Assembly (NCBI GenBank): GCA_905236585.1
Contig: CAJOQZ010000333.1
Location: 1 to 5,816 of the forward strand
From: an uncultured Lachnospiraceae bacterium
Lineage (GTDB): Bacteria; Bacillota; Clostridia; Lachnospirales; Lachnospiraceae
Reading direction: 5' to 3'
Length of the DNA stretch: 5,816 nt
Below, in pieces: positions 1-5,816 of this stretch. The notes beneath the pieces are model-generated. The model was not told the DNA's origin and made no database searches. It saw only the letters and a list, made by a program, of their open reading frames with translations. The translations under genes were made by a program, and so were the position numbers. Numbering within the stretch: the stretch's first letter is position 1; the number at the start of each line of letters is the position of its first letter.

Positions 1-1
1 G

Positions 2-1108
2 GCGGGTCTAAATGTCCGCGAGGCAACCGTCCATCCGAAGGCAACGGAAGAGATCGACGGAATGCTTACAATGATCGAAACGCTGATTGAAAACGGACAT
101 GCCTATGCGGCAGAAGACGGTACAGTATATTTCCGCACCAAATCTTTCAAAGAATACGGCAAACTCTCCCATAAGAATATCGACGATCTCGAAGCCGGAC
201 ACCGCGATATCAAAGTAACCGGCGAGCAAAAAGAGGACCCGCTGGATTTCGTCCTTTGGAAACCGAAAAAAGAAGGAGAGCCGTATTGGGAATCGCCATG
301 GAGTGCTGGACGTCCCGGCTGGCATATTGAATGTTCGGTGATGTCGAAAAAATATTTAGGAGAGAGCATTGACATCCATGCCGGAGGCGAAGATCTGATT
401 TTTCCGCACCATGAGAACGAGATCGCGCAGTCGGAAAGCGCGAATGGGAAACCTTTTGCAACATACTGGATGCACAACGGCTTTCTAAATATCGATCACA
501 AAAAAATGTCCAAATCCCTCGGCAACTTTTTCACCGTACGGGATATATCGGAAAAATATGACCTTTCTGTGCTGCGCTTTTTCATGTTAAGCGCCCATTA
601 CCGCAGCCCATTAAATTTCAGCGATGAATTGATGGAAGCGGCGAAAAACTCTCTTGCGCGGATTACGACCTGTGCCGAGAACCTGCGTTTTCATATGGCG
701 CACACAGACGATACTGCCGCAAATGACGGCGAGGACGAAATCTACCTTGCAACGTTAGATTTCGTCAAGGCATTTGAAGCGGCAATGGAGGATGATTTTA
801 ATACTGCAGACGCGGTTGCCGCAGTTTTCGATTTGGTGCGTTACATCAACCAGCATACGGACGATGCTTCCAACGAGTTGACCGGACTGTTTTACGAACG
901 TCTGAAGACGCTTTGTGATGTTTTGGGAATTATCATTGAAAAAGAAGACGTGTTATTGGACGCCGATATCGAAGGCTTGATCGAAGAACGGAACGCAGCG
1001 CGTAAAAACAAAGATTTTGCCCGTGCGGACGCCATTCGCGACGAACTATTGGAAAAGGGAATCCAGTTAAAAGATACACGGGAAGGCGTGCAATGGACGA
1101 GAGTTTAA
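2..1108 (+). CDS. cysS: Cysteinyl-tRNA synthetase (5' partial)
   Basis: Class I aminoacyl-tRNA synthetase that activates cysteine with ATP and charges tRNA-Cys in the cytoplasm. The open frame runs from base 2 without a start, so the gene enters from outside. The visible 368 residues lack roughly the first 100 of a normal ~465-residue enzyme, including the HIGH motif and the first zinc cysteine. Seen directly: GRPGWHIECS with a zinc-ligand Cys at bases 332-334, FPHHENEIAQ with the remaining His/Glu zinc ligands, and the KMSKS ATP-binding loop at bases 503-517. After these come the helical DALR-type domain and the typical C-terminal stretch KDFARADAIRDELLEKGI. The ATG at base 62 is internal: homology continues upstream of it (AGLNVREATVHPKATEEI). 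The 3' end overlaps mrnC by 16 bases. Identity is very secure; only the N-terminus is missing. Confidence 0.97.
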   Translation, partial: AGLNVREATVHPKATEEIDGMLTMIETLIENGHAYAAEDGTVYFRTKSFKEYGKLSHKNIDDLEAGHRDIKVTGEQKEDPLDFVLWKPKKEGEPYWESPWSAGRPGWHIECSVMSKKYLGESIDIHAGGEDLIFPHHENEIAQSESANGKPFATYWMHNGFLNIDHKKMSKSLGNFFTVRDISEKYDLSVLRFFMLSAHYRSPLNFSDELMEAAKNSLARITTCAENLRFHMAHTDDTAANDGEDEIYLATLDFVKAFEAAMEDDFNTADAVAAVFDLVRYINQHTDDASNELTGLFYERLKTLCDVLGIIIEKEDVLLDADIEGLIEERNAARKNKDFARADAIRDELLEKGIQLKDTREGVQWTRV

Positions 1109-1548
1109 GCAGCGCCGTACTTCATACGTTTTCCATAGCGCCGAAGGACATCCATACCTATTCGCCGCTGGTTCTTGCGTTTATCGGAGATGATGTGTTT
1201 GATCTGATTATCCGCACGATCATTGTCGAAGATAAAAACGAACCCGTCAACATTCTTCATAAAAAAGCAAGCACCATTGTCAAGGCGTCGTCGCAGAAAG
1301 ACATTTTTGAGGCGATTGCGGATGAGTTGACCGAAGAGGAACTTAGCATATACCGGCGCGGGCGCAACGCGAAAAGCAATACCATGGCAAAAAATGCAAC
1401 TGTCAGCGATTATCGACGTGCGACAGGTTTTGAGGCGATGCTCGGCTATCTGTATTTGACCGGTCAGACAAAGCGGATTTTAGAACTTGTCCGCCTCGGG
1501 CTTGAACGAACCGACAAACTGCCGCATCATACGATGGTGCATACATAA
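1093..1548 (+). CDS. mrnC: Mini-ribonuclease III (Mini-III)
   Basis: Dimeric RNase III-type endonuclease without a double-stranded-RNA-binding domain. In Bacillus it matures the ends of 23S rRNA. The 151 residues match the family length. Visible are the catalytic-domain signatures FIGDDVFD (residues 30-37, metal-binding Asp33), LHKKAS, YRRGRNAKSNT and YRRATGFEAMLGYLYL (residues 108-122, catalytic Glu114). The first signature is usually GDAV/I-F/Y-E; here the Ala and Glu are replaced by Asp, but the key Asp is kept. The ATG at 1093 lies inside the 3' end of cysS, preceded by a GGAAGG at 1081-1086, which suggests translational coupling. The 22 residues before the conserved core are normal for clostridial versions. 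The cysS-mrnC-rlmB order is conserved in Firmicutes and supports the call. Confidence 0.95.
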   Translation: MDESLSSAVLHTFSIAPKDIHTYSPLVLAFIGDDVFDLIIRTIIVEDKNEPVNILHKKASTIVKASSQKDIFEAIADELTEEELSIYRRGRNAKSNTMAKNATVSDYRRATGFEAMLGYLYLTGQTKRILELVRLGLERTDKLPHHTMVHT

Positions 1549-1554
1549 AAAGGA
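1548..1554 (+). promoter_or_regulatory. Ribosome binding site that fixes the rlmB start
   Basis: AAAAGGA lies 7 bases upstream of the ATG at 1562. It begins at the last base of the mrnC stop codon. It supports 1562 over the in-frame upstream ATG at 1487, which would add 25 residues overlapping mrnC with no family similarity. Confidence 0.75.
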
Positions 1555-1561
1555 ATGCGAC

Positions 1562-2308
1562 ATGCGAAGTGAAGATTCTATAATTTATGGACGCAATGCT
1601 GTAATCGAAGCGCTTCGCGCCGACCGTCCGGTTGAGCGGCTGTTCCTGTTAAAAGGAAGTGAAGACGGTCCGATCAAAACGATGCTTCGGGAAGCAAAAA
1701 AGCGGCATTTACAGATGGATTTTGTGACAAGAGAGCGTTTGACGCAACTTTGCGGCAATGACGGGCATCAGGGCGTTGTTGCGTTTGTTGCGGCGTTTTC
1801 CTATGTAACGGTGGAGGATATTCTAAAACGCGCCGAAGAACGACACGAGGAGCCGTTTATCTTTATTTTGGACGAGATCGAAGACCCGCACAACTTGGGT
1901 GCAATCATCCGTACGGCGAACGCGTCCGGCGCACATGGCGTTATTATCGCGAAGCACCATGCCGTGGGGCTGTCTCCGGCAGCGGTCAAGGCTTCCGCCG
2001 GTGCTGTGAATTTCACGCCGGTTGCGCAGGTTACGAACATTTCAAAAACGATTGAGATGTTAAAAGAAAAAGGATTATGGTTTGTCTGCGCCGATATGGA
2101 CGGCGAAATGCTTTTTCAAATGAATCTCTCCGGTCCCATCGGGCTGGTTGTCGGAAATGAAGGGAAGGGCGTATCGCCCCTTGTAAAAAAGCATTGTGAT
2201 TATATCGCGTCCATCCCAATGTGCGGAGAGATTGAATCGCTGAATGCATCCGTTGCGTGCGGCGTTGTCGCCTATGAAATCGTTCGCGCACGGATGAAGC
2301 AATCATAA
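1562..2308 (+). CDS. rlmB: 23S rRNA 2'-O-methyltransferase RlmB (TrmH/SpoU family)
   Basis: SAM-dependent SPOUT methyltransferase; E. coli RlmB methylates the ribose of G2251 in the 23S rRNA peptidyl-transferase P-loop. The 248 residues match the family length. The N-terminal L30e-like substrate-binding domain opens with IIYGRNAVIEAL and ends near GHQGVVAFV (residues 68-76). The trefoil-knot catalytic domain carries motif 1 (DPHNLGAIIRTA, Asn111 and Arg117), motif 2 (GLVVGNEGKGVS, around residues 194-205, Glu200) and motif 3 (IESLNASVACGVVAYE, Asn228 and Ser230). All expected catalytic and SAM-binding residues are visible. The start at 1562 is chosen by its ribosome binding site and by the N-terminal alignment. 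It follows mrnC by 13 bases and precedes the sigma gene by 12. The exact nucleotide target is inferred from orthologues; a related guanosine 2'-O target cannot be excluded from sequence alone. Confidence 0.94.
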   Translation: MRSEDSIIYGRNAVIEALRADRPVERLFLLKGSEDGPIKTMLREAKKRHLQMDFVTRERLTQLCGNDGHQGVVAFVAAFSYVTVEDILKRAEERHEEPFIFILDEIEDPHNLGAIIRTANASGAHGVIIAKHHAVGLSPAAVKASAGAVNFTPVAQVTNISKTIEMLKEKGLWFVCADMDGEMLFQMNLSGPIGLVVGNEGKGVSPLVKKHCDYIASIPMCGEIESLNASVACGVVAYEIVRARMKQS

Positions 2309-2320
2309 ATAAAAAATACT

Positions 2321-2926
2321 ATGACGGATTATAAGAATATCACGGACGAAGAACTGCATAAATGCTACCGTAACGGAGATAAAAAAGCGGAAAACTGCCT
2401 TTTGGATCGCTACGCCGTCCATGTGCGCCGTCTTGCCGCACCGCTGTATATCTGCGGCGGGGATAAAGACGATCTGATTCAGGAGGGCAATGTCGGACTG
2501 TATGAAGCGATGCTGCGTTTTGACCCGAATCGGGATGTACGGTTTGCCACTTTTGCGGATGTTTGTATCCGGCGAGCACAGTACAAAGCAATCGAAAATT
2601 CCAACCGCAAGAAGCATGCACCGTTAAATTTTCATATTTCCATTGATATTTTTGACGAAAACGAGGATACTTATGATATCCGGCAGGCTGCGGACGAGAA
2701 GTTCAACCCGGAATATATCGTATTGGACAAGGAACACGCAAAAGACGTCTATGACCGGATCATGGCGGCGCTTTCGCCTATGGAACTGACCGTTTTGAAA
2801 AAGTATCTGACCGGTATGGATTATATCGAGATCGCCGATTCTACCGGCAAAGATAAAAAGAGCATTGATAATGCCTTGCAGCGTATCAGACGAAAGGTAA
2901 AACAGATATGTTTGGAAGATTCTTAA
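2321..2926 (+). CDS. sigH: SigH-family RNA polymerase sigma factor (sigma-70 superfamily)
   Basis: Alternative sigma factor of 201 residues that directs RNA polymerase to a subset of promoters. Region 2 is clear: DKDDLIQEGNVGLYEAMLRF (48-67) is the core-binding region 2.2, and FATFADVCIRRAQYKAIENS (75-94) followed by NRKKHAPLN covers regions 2.3-2.4. A linker follows, then region 4 (about 145-195) with a helix-turn-helix ending KSIDNALQRIRRKVK. The KHxPLN and KSIDNALQR strings are characteristic of Bacillus/Clostridium SigH rather than ECF sigmas, and sigH also follows rlmB closely in Bacillus. The ATG at 2321 has no Shine-Dalgarno; the preceding 12-base gap is A-rich. Translation may depend on coupling to rlmB. 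The 3' end overlaps the EAL gene by 19 bases. SigH controls the transition state and early sporulation in Bacillus; whether this organism sporulates cannot be judged here. No anti-sigma gene is adjacent. Confidence 0.88.
   Translation: MTDYKNITDEELHKCYRNGDKKAENCLLDRYAVHVRRLAAPLYICGGDKDDLIQEGNVGLYEAMLRFDPNRDVRFATFADVCIRRAQYKAIENSNRKKHAPLNFHISIDIFDENEDTYDIRQAADEKFNPEYIVLDKEHAKDVYDRIMAALSPMELTVLKKYLTGMDYIEIADSTGKDKKSIDNALQRIRRKVKQICLEDS
2892..2897 (+). promoter_or_regulatory. Ribosome binding site of the EAL gene, inside sigH
   Basis: GAAAGG lies 10 bases before the ATG at 2908, within the last codons of the sigma gene. Because the EAL start overlaps the sigma stop, this site supports a translationally coupled pair. 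Confidence 0.55.
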
Positions 2927-3714
2927 ACAACAAAAAAGAACCCGTGCATAATACCGTCCCACAGGATTTTTCCGATATCAGCACCGGCTGGGATGAGGAG
3001 AAGATCGTCGTTGAACTGCAGCCGCAGATTTCCGCAGCAGACGGTAAGGTTATCGGAGCAGAGGCGTTATCGCGCTATAAAGAAACGGATGACAATGTAT
3101 TATCGCCGCTGATGTTTGTTCCGTTGTTAGAAAGCGCGAGCGTCGTTTCACAGTTGGATCTTGTCGTAGTAAAAAAAGTTGGCGAGATGATGGCGCGATG
3201 GAATGTAACGGGGCGTGGGAGCGTACCGATATCGATCAATTTGTCAAGGATTGACTTTTCGGAACGCGGATTTATGGACAAGGTGCATGCTTCTTTTTTA
3301 GAGCAGGGGATCGCACCAAGCAAGATTACGTTTGAGATTCATGAGTCTTCGCTGATTGACAGTTTTGAAACCATGCGTGAGAGAATCATAAGCGTTCACG
3401 ATAAGGGGTACCATATTGCGATTGATGATTTTGGGAGCAACGGACATCTGATCATGCTGCCGTTTGATCTGCCGGTCGATACCGTAAAATTCGATTTGGG
3501 GTACTTAAAAAGCGCGGCAAAGAGCAATTCGGGACGACGGATGGCGGAAGGGCTCGTCGATGGTTTCAAAAAAGCGGGACTGCGCCTGATCTGTGAGGGC
3601 GTGGAAACGGACGAGGACCGCAGCATGGCAACCGGTCTGGGCATTGAAGATATTCAGGGGTTTTTATATGATCGCCCGCTGGACATATCGACATTTGAGA
3701 GTAAATATCTGTAA
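2908..3714 (+). CDS. Stand-alone EAL-domain protein (putative c-di-GMP phosphodiesterase)
   Basis: A 268-residue cytoplasmic protein with one EAL domain from about residue 31 to the end. There is no GGDEF, PAS or receiver domain and no membrane segment. EAL enzymes hydrolyse cyclic di-GMP to linear pGpG. The metal and substrate residues appear conserved: Glu52 in GAEALSR, Asn111 in ISINLS, Glu143 in FEIHES, Asp173-Asp174 in IDDFG, Lys194 and Asp196 in VKFD, Glu230 in EGVET, and Gln250 in IQGF. The loop after IDDFG is unusual: it reads SNGHLIML instead of the common TGYSSL-type loop 6, which supports dimerisation and metal binding. Activity is therefore likely but not certain; a c-di-GMP receptor role is possible. 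The first 30 residues (MFGRFLNNKKEP...) match nothing I recognise. The gene overlaps sigH by 19 bases and its TAA is directly followed by the mnmA ATG, so it sits inside the operon rather than being a separate insertion. Confidence 0.88.
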   Translation: MFGRFLNNKKEPVHNTVPQDFSDISTGWDEEKIVVELQPQISAADGKVIGAEALSRYKETDDNVLSPLMFVPLLESASVVSQLDLVVVKKVGEMMARWNVTGRGSVPISINLSRIDFSERGFMDKVHASFLEQGIAPSKITFEIHESSLIDSFETMRERIISVHDKGYHIAIDDFGSNGHLIMLPFDLPVDTVKFDLGYLKSAAKSNSGRRMAEGLVDGFKKAGLRLICEGVETDEDRSMATGLGIEDIQGFLYDRPLDISTFESKYL

Positions 3715-4794
3715 ATGAATAAAAAAGTTGTGGTAGGCATGTCCGGAGGAGTGGATTCTTCCGTATGTGCCTATTTGTTAAAAAAAGCGGGATATGATGT
3801 GATCGGCGTTACCATGCGGCTGTGGCAGGAAGACGACGCCGTTGCGGCACGAAGCGGACATGTGGCGTGCTGCGGAAGCGATGCTTCGGATGATGCGGCA
3901 CGGGTTGCCTCCATCCTTGGGATTCCGTTTCATGTCATAAATTTCATGCCCCAATTTCGTGAAAAAGTCGTTAATTACTTCATTGCATCCTATAAAAACG
4001 GATGCACGCCGAATCCCTGTATTGCCTGCAATCGCTATTTGAAATGGGAGGCAATGTATGAGCGGGCAAAGCAGTTCGGGGCGGATTACATTGCGACCGG
4101 ACATTATGCGCGAATTAAGCAGGGGACGAACATGCGGTATTATATTCAAAACGCAAAATCCGCTGCAAAAGACCAGACCTATGTTCTGTATAATCTAACG
4201 CAGGAGCATCTTAAGCATACCTTAATGTCGGTGGGGGACTATGAAAAAGACGAAATCCGTATGATTGCAGAAGAGATCGGACTTCCGGTATTTGATAAGA
4301 AGGACAGTCAGGACATCTGTTTTATTCCGGATGGGGATTACGGCGCTTTTTTACGCAGAGAGTGCAAAAACGACCTGCCGCCGGAGGGGAATTTTATACT
4401 GGCGAACGGACGCGTCGTCGGACGACACAAAGGAATTACCAATTATACGATCGGACAACGAAAAGGATTAGGCATCGCCCTCGGACATCCGGTATTTGTT
4501 ACCGCAATCCGCCCGGATACGAACGAAGTTGTCCTTGGGGAAAATGAAGACTGTTTTGCGGACTGCTTAATTGCGTCGGATGTGAATATGGTCGCCGAAG
4601 AGCAGTTCGACCCGGATAAAATCTATCGCGGACGGATTCGATATGCGGATTGCGGCGCCGACTGCCATGTTCAGATGATAGACGAATCAACAATAAAAGT
4701 TACCTTTGAACACCCTGTGCGGGCGATTACACCGGGACAGGCGGTCGTTCTATATGACGGCGATATACTCGCAGGCGGCGGGACGATTCAGTAA
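3715..4794 (+). CDS. mnmA: tRNA-specific 2-thiouridylase MnmA
   Basis: ATP-dependent enzyme that makes 2-thiouridine at wobble position 34 of tRNA-Lys, -Glu and -Gln, using sulfur relayed from a cysteine desulfurase. The 359 residues match the family length. The N-terminal PP-loop GMSGGVDSS (8-16) binds ATP. TPNPCIACN holds catalytic Cys102, TGHYAR lies at 128-133, KDQTYVL at 152-158, and KDSQDICFIPDGDY carries the second catalytic Cys202. The C-terminal barrel ends with the usual PGQAVVLYDGDILAGGGTI. The ATG follows the EAL stop codon with no base between. The only Shine-Dalgarno-like string is a weak TTGAGAG about 13 bases upstream, so initiation probably relies on ribosomes finishing the EAL gene. 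No iscS/nifS-type sulfur donor gene is in the window, although such a gene is often adjacent in Clostridia. Confidence 0.97.
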   Translation: MNKKVVVGMSGGVDSSVCAYLLKKAGYDVIGVTMRLWQEDDAVAARSGHVACCGSDASDDAARVASILGIPFHVINFMPQFREKVVNYFIASYKNGCTPNPCIACNRYLKWEAMYERAKQFGADYIATGHYARIKQGTNMRYYIQNAKSAAKDQTYVLYNLTQEHLKHTLMSVGDYEKDEIRMIAEEIGLPVFDKKDSQDICFIPDGDYGAFLRRECKNDLPPEGNFILANGRVVGRHKGITNYTIGQRKGLGIALGHPVFVTAIRPDTNEVVLGENEDCFADCLIASDVNMVAEEQFDPDKIYRGRIRYADCGADCHVQMIDESTIKVTFEHPVRAITPGQAVVLYDGDILAGGGTIQ

Positions 4795-4798
4795 TTGT

Positions 4799-4805
4799 GA
4801 AAGGA
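4799..4805 (+). promoter_or_regulatory. Ribosome binding site of the M13-like lipoprotein gene
   Basis: GAAAGGA lies 10 bases before the ATG at 4816, in the 21-base gap after mnmA. It supports the ATG at 4816, from which a proper signal peptide is read, over a GTG at 4797 in another frame. Confidence 0.65.
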
Positions 4806-4815
4806 TTTTTTATCT

Positions 4816-5748
4816 ATGAAGAAAAAAAAGATGCACAGTCTGCGGGCAATTTGCAGCCTTTTTCTCATATCGGCGCTTCTTTTCAGCTGCGCTTCCGTCG
4901 ATTCCGACGATCCCGATTTTGCAAAAGGAGATCGCTGGATCGATTCCGACCTTATAGGAAGCATTTCCCAAGAAGATGAGATCCTGCCGACGGATGATTT
5001 TGCCGCTTCGGCGAATAAGGAATGGATTCTGACTGACGGGGCAGACCTTAACGGACGCAATGCGGATCATATTGCGGATATTGTTTTGCAAAAAAAGATC
5101 GACCTGCTCTCGGATGATTCTCTTACCGGAAAAGATGCGCAGGAGTTGAAGAAGTATGCTTCTCTTGCCGGTGACTGGGATGCCCGGTCAAAAAGCGGCG
5201 TCGAACCGTTACGGCAGTATCTTTCTTATATTGAATCCATAGATACGGTGGAGAAAATGTACGAATGGATTACAGATTCAGAAAAGAATCCGTTAGGGCT
5301 TGCGCCGGTTATTGTATCCGTTACGATTTCTCCGCTGCGGGCATACCCGGATGAACTTATGGTAATCTACGAGGAGCCTTCTTTTTCTCTGTCAAGCGAA
5401 GCCTATTACAATATTTTAGGCGGCGCGTTGGAAAGCAAAGAGATCACGGATCAAAAAGTGACCTACTTAATGACCCGTTTAGGCTACGATAATGCCTATA
5501 TAAAAAAATTATTGACGGCGGACTACGCGATTGAGAAGAAACTTTCGGATCTTGTGTCGCCTGTGCCTACGGATGATGACGCGGAACTTGCCCTGACGGA
5601 TGCGTATGCGGACATCATCAGCGCCGCCGGAGAATATCCGCTGGAAAAATATATGACAAACCGTGGCTATACGAATATCAAGCATATGGTAGGCGATATC
5701 AAATATTTGAAAAAAGTATCGAGGGTATGTACAAATTCTTTAGGTTAG
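4816..5748 (+). CDS. M13 (neprilysin-like) peptidase lipoprotein, truncated before the catalytic half
   Basis: The 310 residues begin with a lipoprotein signal peptide: a basic MKKKKMHSLR, a hydrophobic core, and a lipobox LFSC with Cys25 as the lipidated residue (Phe at -2 is not the commonest choice). The mature part resembles the N-terminal domain of M13 metallopeptidases. DDFAASANKEWI (60-71) corresponds to the family's DDFY-x-YVN-x-x-W opening, and DWDARSKSGVEPLRQYLSYI (120-139) corresponds to the 'D-x-x-x-R-x-x-x-G-x-x-P-L' region. M13 peptidases are usually about 630-700 residues, with zinc-binding HExxH and ExxxD motifs in the C-terminal half. Neither motif is present; the frame ends at TAG 5746-5748 after VCTNSLG, and the other two forward frames also close within about 20 bases. 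The product would be an exported, catalytically inert fragment. It is likely a broken gene. An alternative is a natural short lipoprotein using only the N-domain. Family assignment is by motif recognition and moderately confident. Confidence 0.72.
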   Translation: MKKKKMHSLRAICSLFLISALLFSCASVDSDDPDFAKGDRWIDSDLIGSISQEDEILPTDDFAASANKEWILTDGADLNGRNADHIADIVLQKKIDLLSDDSLTGKDAQELKKYASLAGDWDARSKSGVEPLRQYLSYIESIDTVEKMYEWITDSEKNPLGLAPVIVSVTISPLRAYPDELMVIYEEPSFSLSSEAYYNILGGALESKEITDQKVTYLMTRLGYDNAYIKKLLTADYAIEKKLSDLVSPVPTDDDAELALTDAYADIISAAGEYPLEKYMTNRGYTNIKHMVGDIKYLKKVSRVCTNSLG

Positions 5749-5756
5749 AATCGCTG

Positions 5757-5816
5757 TAAGGTCAAACGAAAAAGCAGCTTGAATTATAACAATAACTGCC
5801 CTTTCGTTTGATCTTA
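5757..5816. repeat. Imperfect inverted repeat (21-base arms, 18-base spacer) at the window end
   Basis: The left arm 5757-5777 (starting TAAGGTCAAACGAAA) is the reverse complement of the right arm 5796-5816 (ending TTTCGTTTGATCTTA). There are 18 Watson-Crick matches of 21, one G-T wobble (5761/5812) and two A-C mismatches (5772/5801 and 5773/5800). The spacer 5778-5795 is AT-rich. The right arm ends exactly at the last base of the window, so pairing may continue beyond it. There is no T-run after the arm, so this is not a standard intrinsic terminator. It starts 9 bases after the stop of the truncated M13-like gene. Possible natures are a transposon end or miniature element, a hairpin of an IS200/IS605-type end, or the edge of a larger inverted duplication. 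I do not recognise the sequence as any named element. Confidence 0.75.

Noticed and set aside
62..64. ATG as the start of cysteinyl-tRNA synthetase
   Set aside because: Clear CysRS sequence continues upstream in the same frame to base 2, so this Met is internal and the gene is cut by the window edge.
103..477. Minus-strand open frames opposite cysS, and similar ones opposite rlmB, sigH, EAL and mnmA
   Set aside because: All lie wholly within strongly supported + strand genes, lack ribosome sites and show no recognisable domains.
1487..1561. Upstream in-frame ATG extending RlmB by 25 residues
   Set aside because: The extension lies inside mrnC, has no family similarity, and a good AAAAGGA ribosome site stands 7 bases before the ATG at 1562.
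2294..2322. Possible promoter for sigH (TACTAT as -10 at 2317-2322)
   Set aside because: The -10 match is only 4 of 6 and overlaps the start codon, and the string 17 bases upstream (TGAAGC) is a poor -35.
4797..4979. Short frame from GTG 4797 overlapping the lipoprotein start
   Set aside because: It is a shifted reading of the signal-peptide region with no ribosome site of its own and arginine-rich nonsense sequence.
5703..5759. Frameshifted continuation of the M13-like protein
   Set aside because: The alternative frames end at stops at 5741-5743 and 5757-5759 and do not resemble M13 sequence.
5757..5816. Intrinsic terminator for the operon
   Set aside because: The stem is long but AT-rich near its base, the loop is 18 bases, and no T-run follows within the window. 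Bases beyond the edge are unknown, so this is not fully closed.

Overview
The window suggests a Gram-positive anaerobe of the class Clostridia, probably Lachnospiraceae-like. The gene order cysS – mrnC – rlmB – sigH-type sigma factor is a Firmicutes hallmark, and the wording of the mini-RNase III (a YSPLVLAFIGD core) is of the clostridial type. Base composition is moderate, somewhat below 50% GC by eye. The genus cannot be named from this sequence.

All seven genes lie on the + strand and are packed end to end, with no gap above 21 bases. Positions 2-1108 hold cysteinyl-tRNA synthetase, cut at its 5' end by the window edge. Next come mini-ribonuclease III (1093-1548), the 23S rRNA 2'-O-methyltransferase RlmB (1562-2308), a SigH-family sigma factor (2321-2926), a stand-alone EAL-domain protein (2908-3714), the tRNA 2-thiouridylase MnmA (3715-4794), and a lipoprotein resembling the N-terminal half of an M13 (neprilysin-type) metallopeptidase (4816-5748). 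The last 60 bases (5757-5816) form a long imperfect inverted repeat that runs exactly to the window end.

Four genes serve translation: tRNA charging, 23S rRNA maturation, 23S rRNA methylation and tRNA wobble-base thiolation. The sigma factor and the EAL protein are embedded among them, and each overlaps or abuts its downstream neighbour, so the two are probably co-translated. No promoter or convincing intrinsic terminator was found inside the cluster. The simplest reading is one transcription unit entering from the left.

Three points depart from the usual picture. The YacP/Rae1 gene that follows rlmB in Bacillus is absent. A c-di-GMP-type EAL domain with a divergent loop 6 sits between sigH and mnmA. 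The M13-like gene stops before its catalytic zinc-binding half, right beside the terminal inverted repeat. I found no clear evidence of a wholly new system. The right edge, with its broken gene and inverted repeat, and the sigma/EAL pair are the parts most worth a second look.
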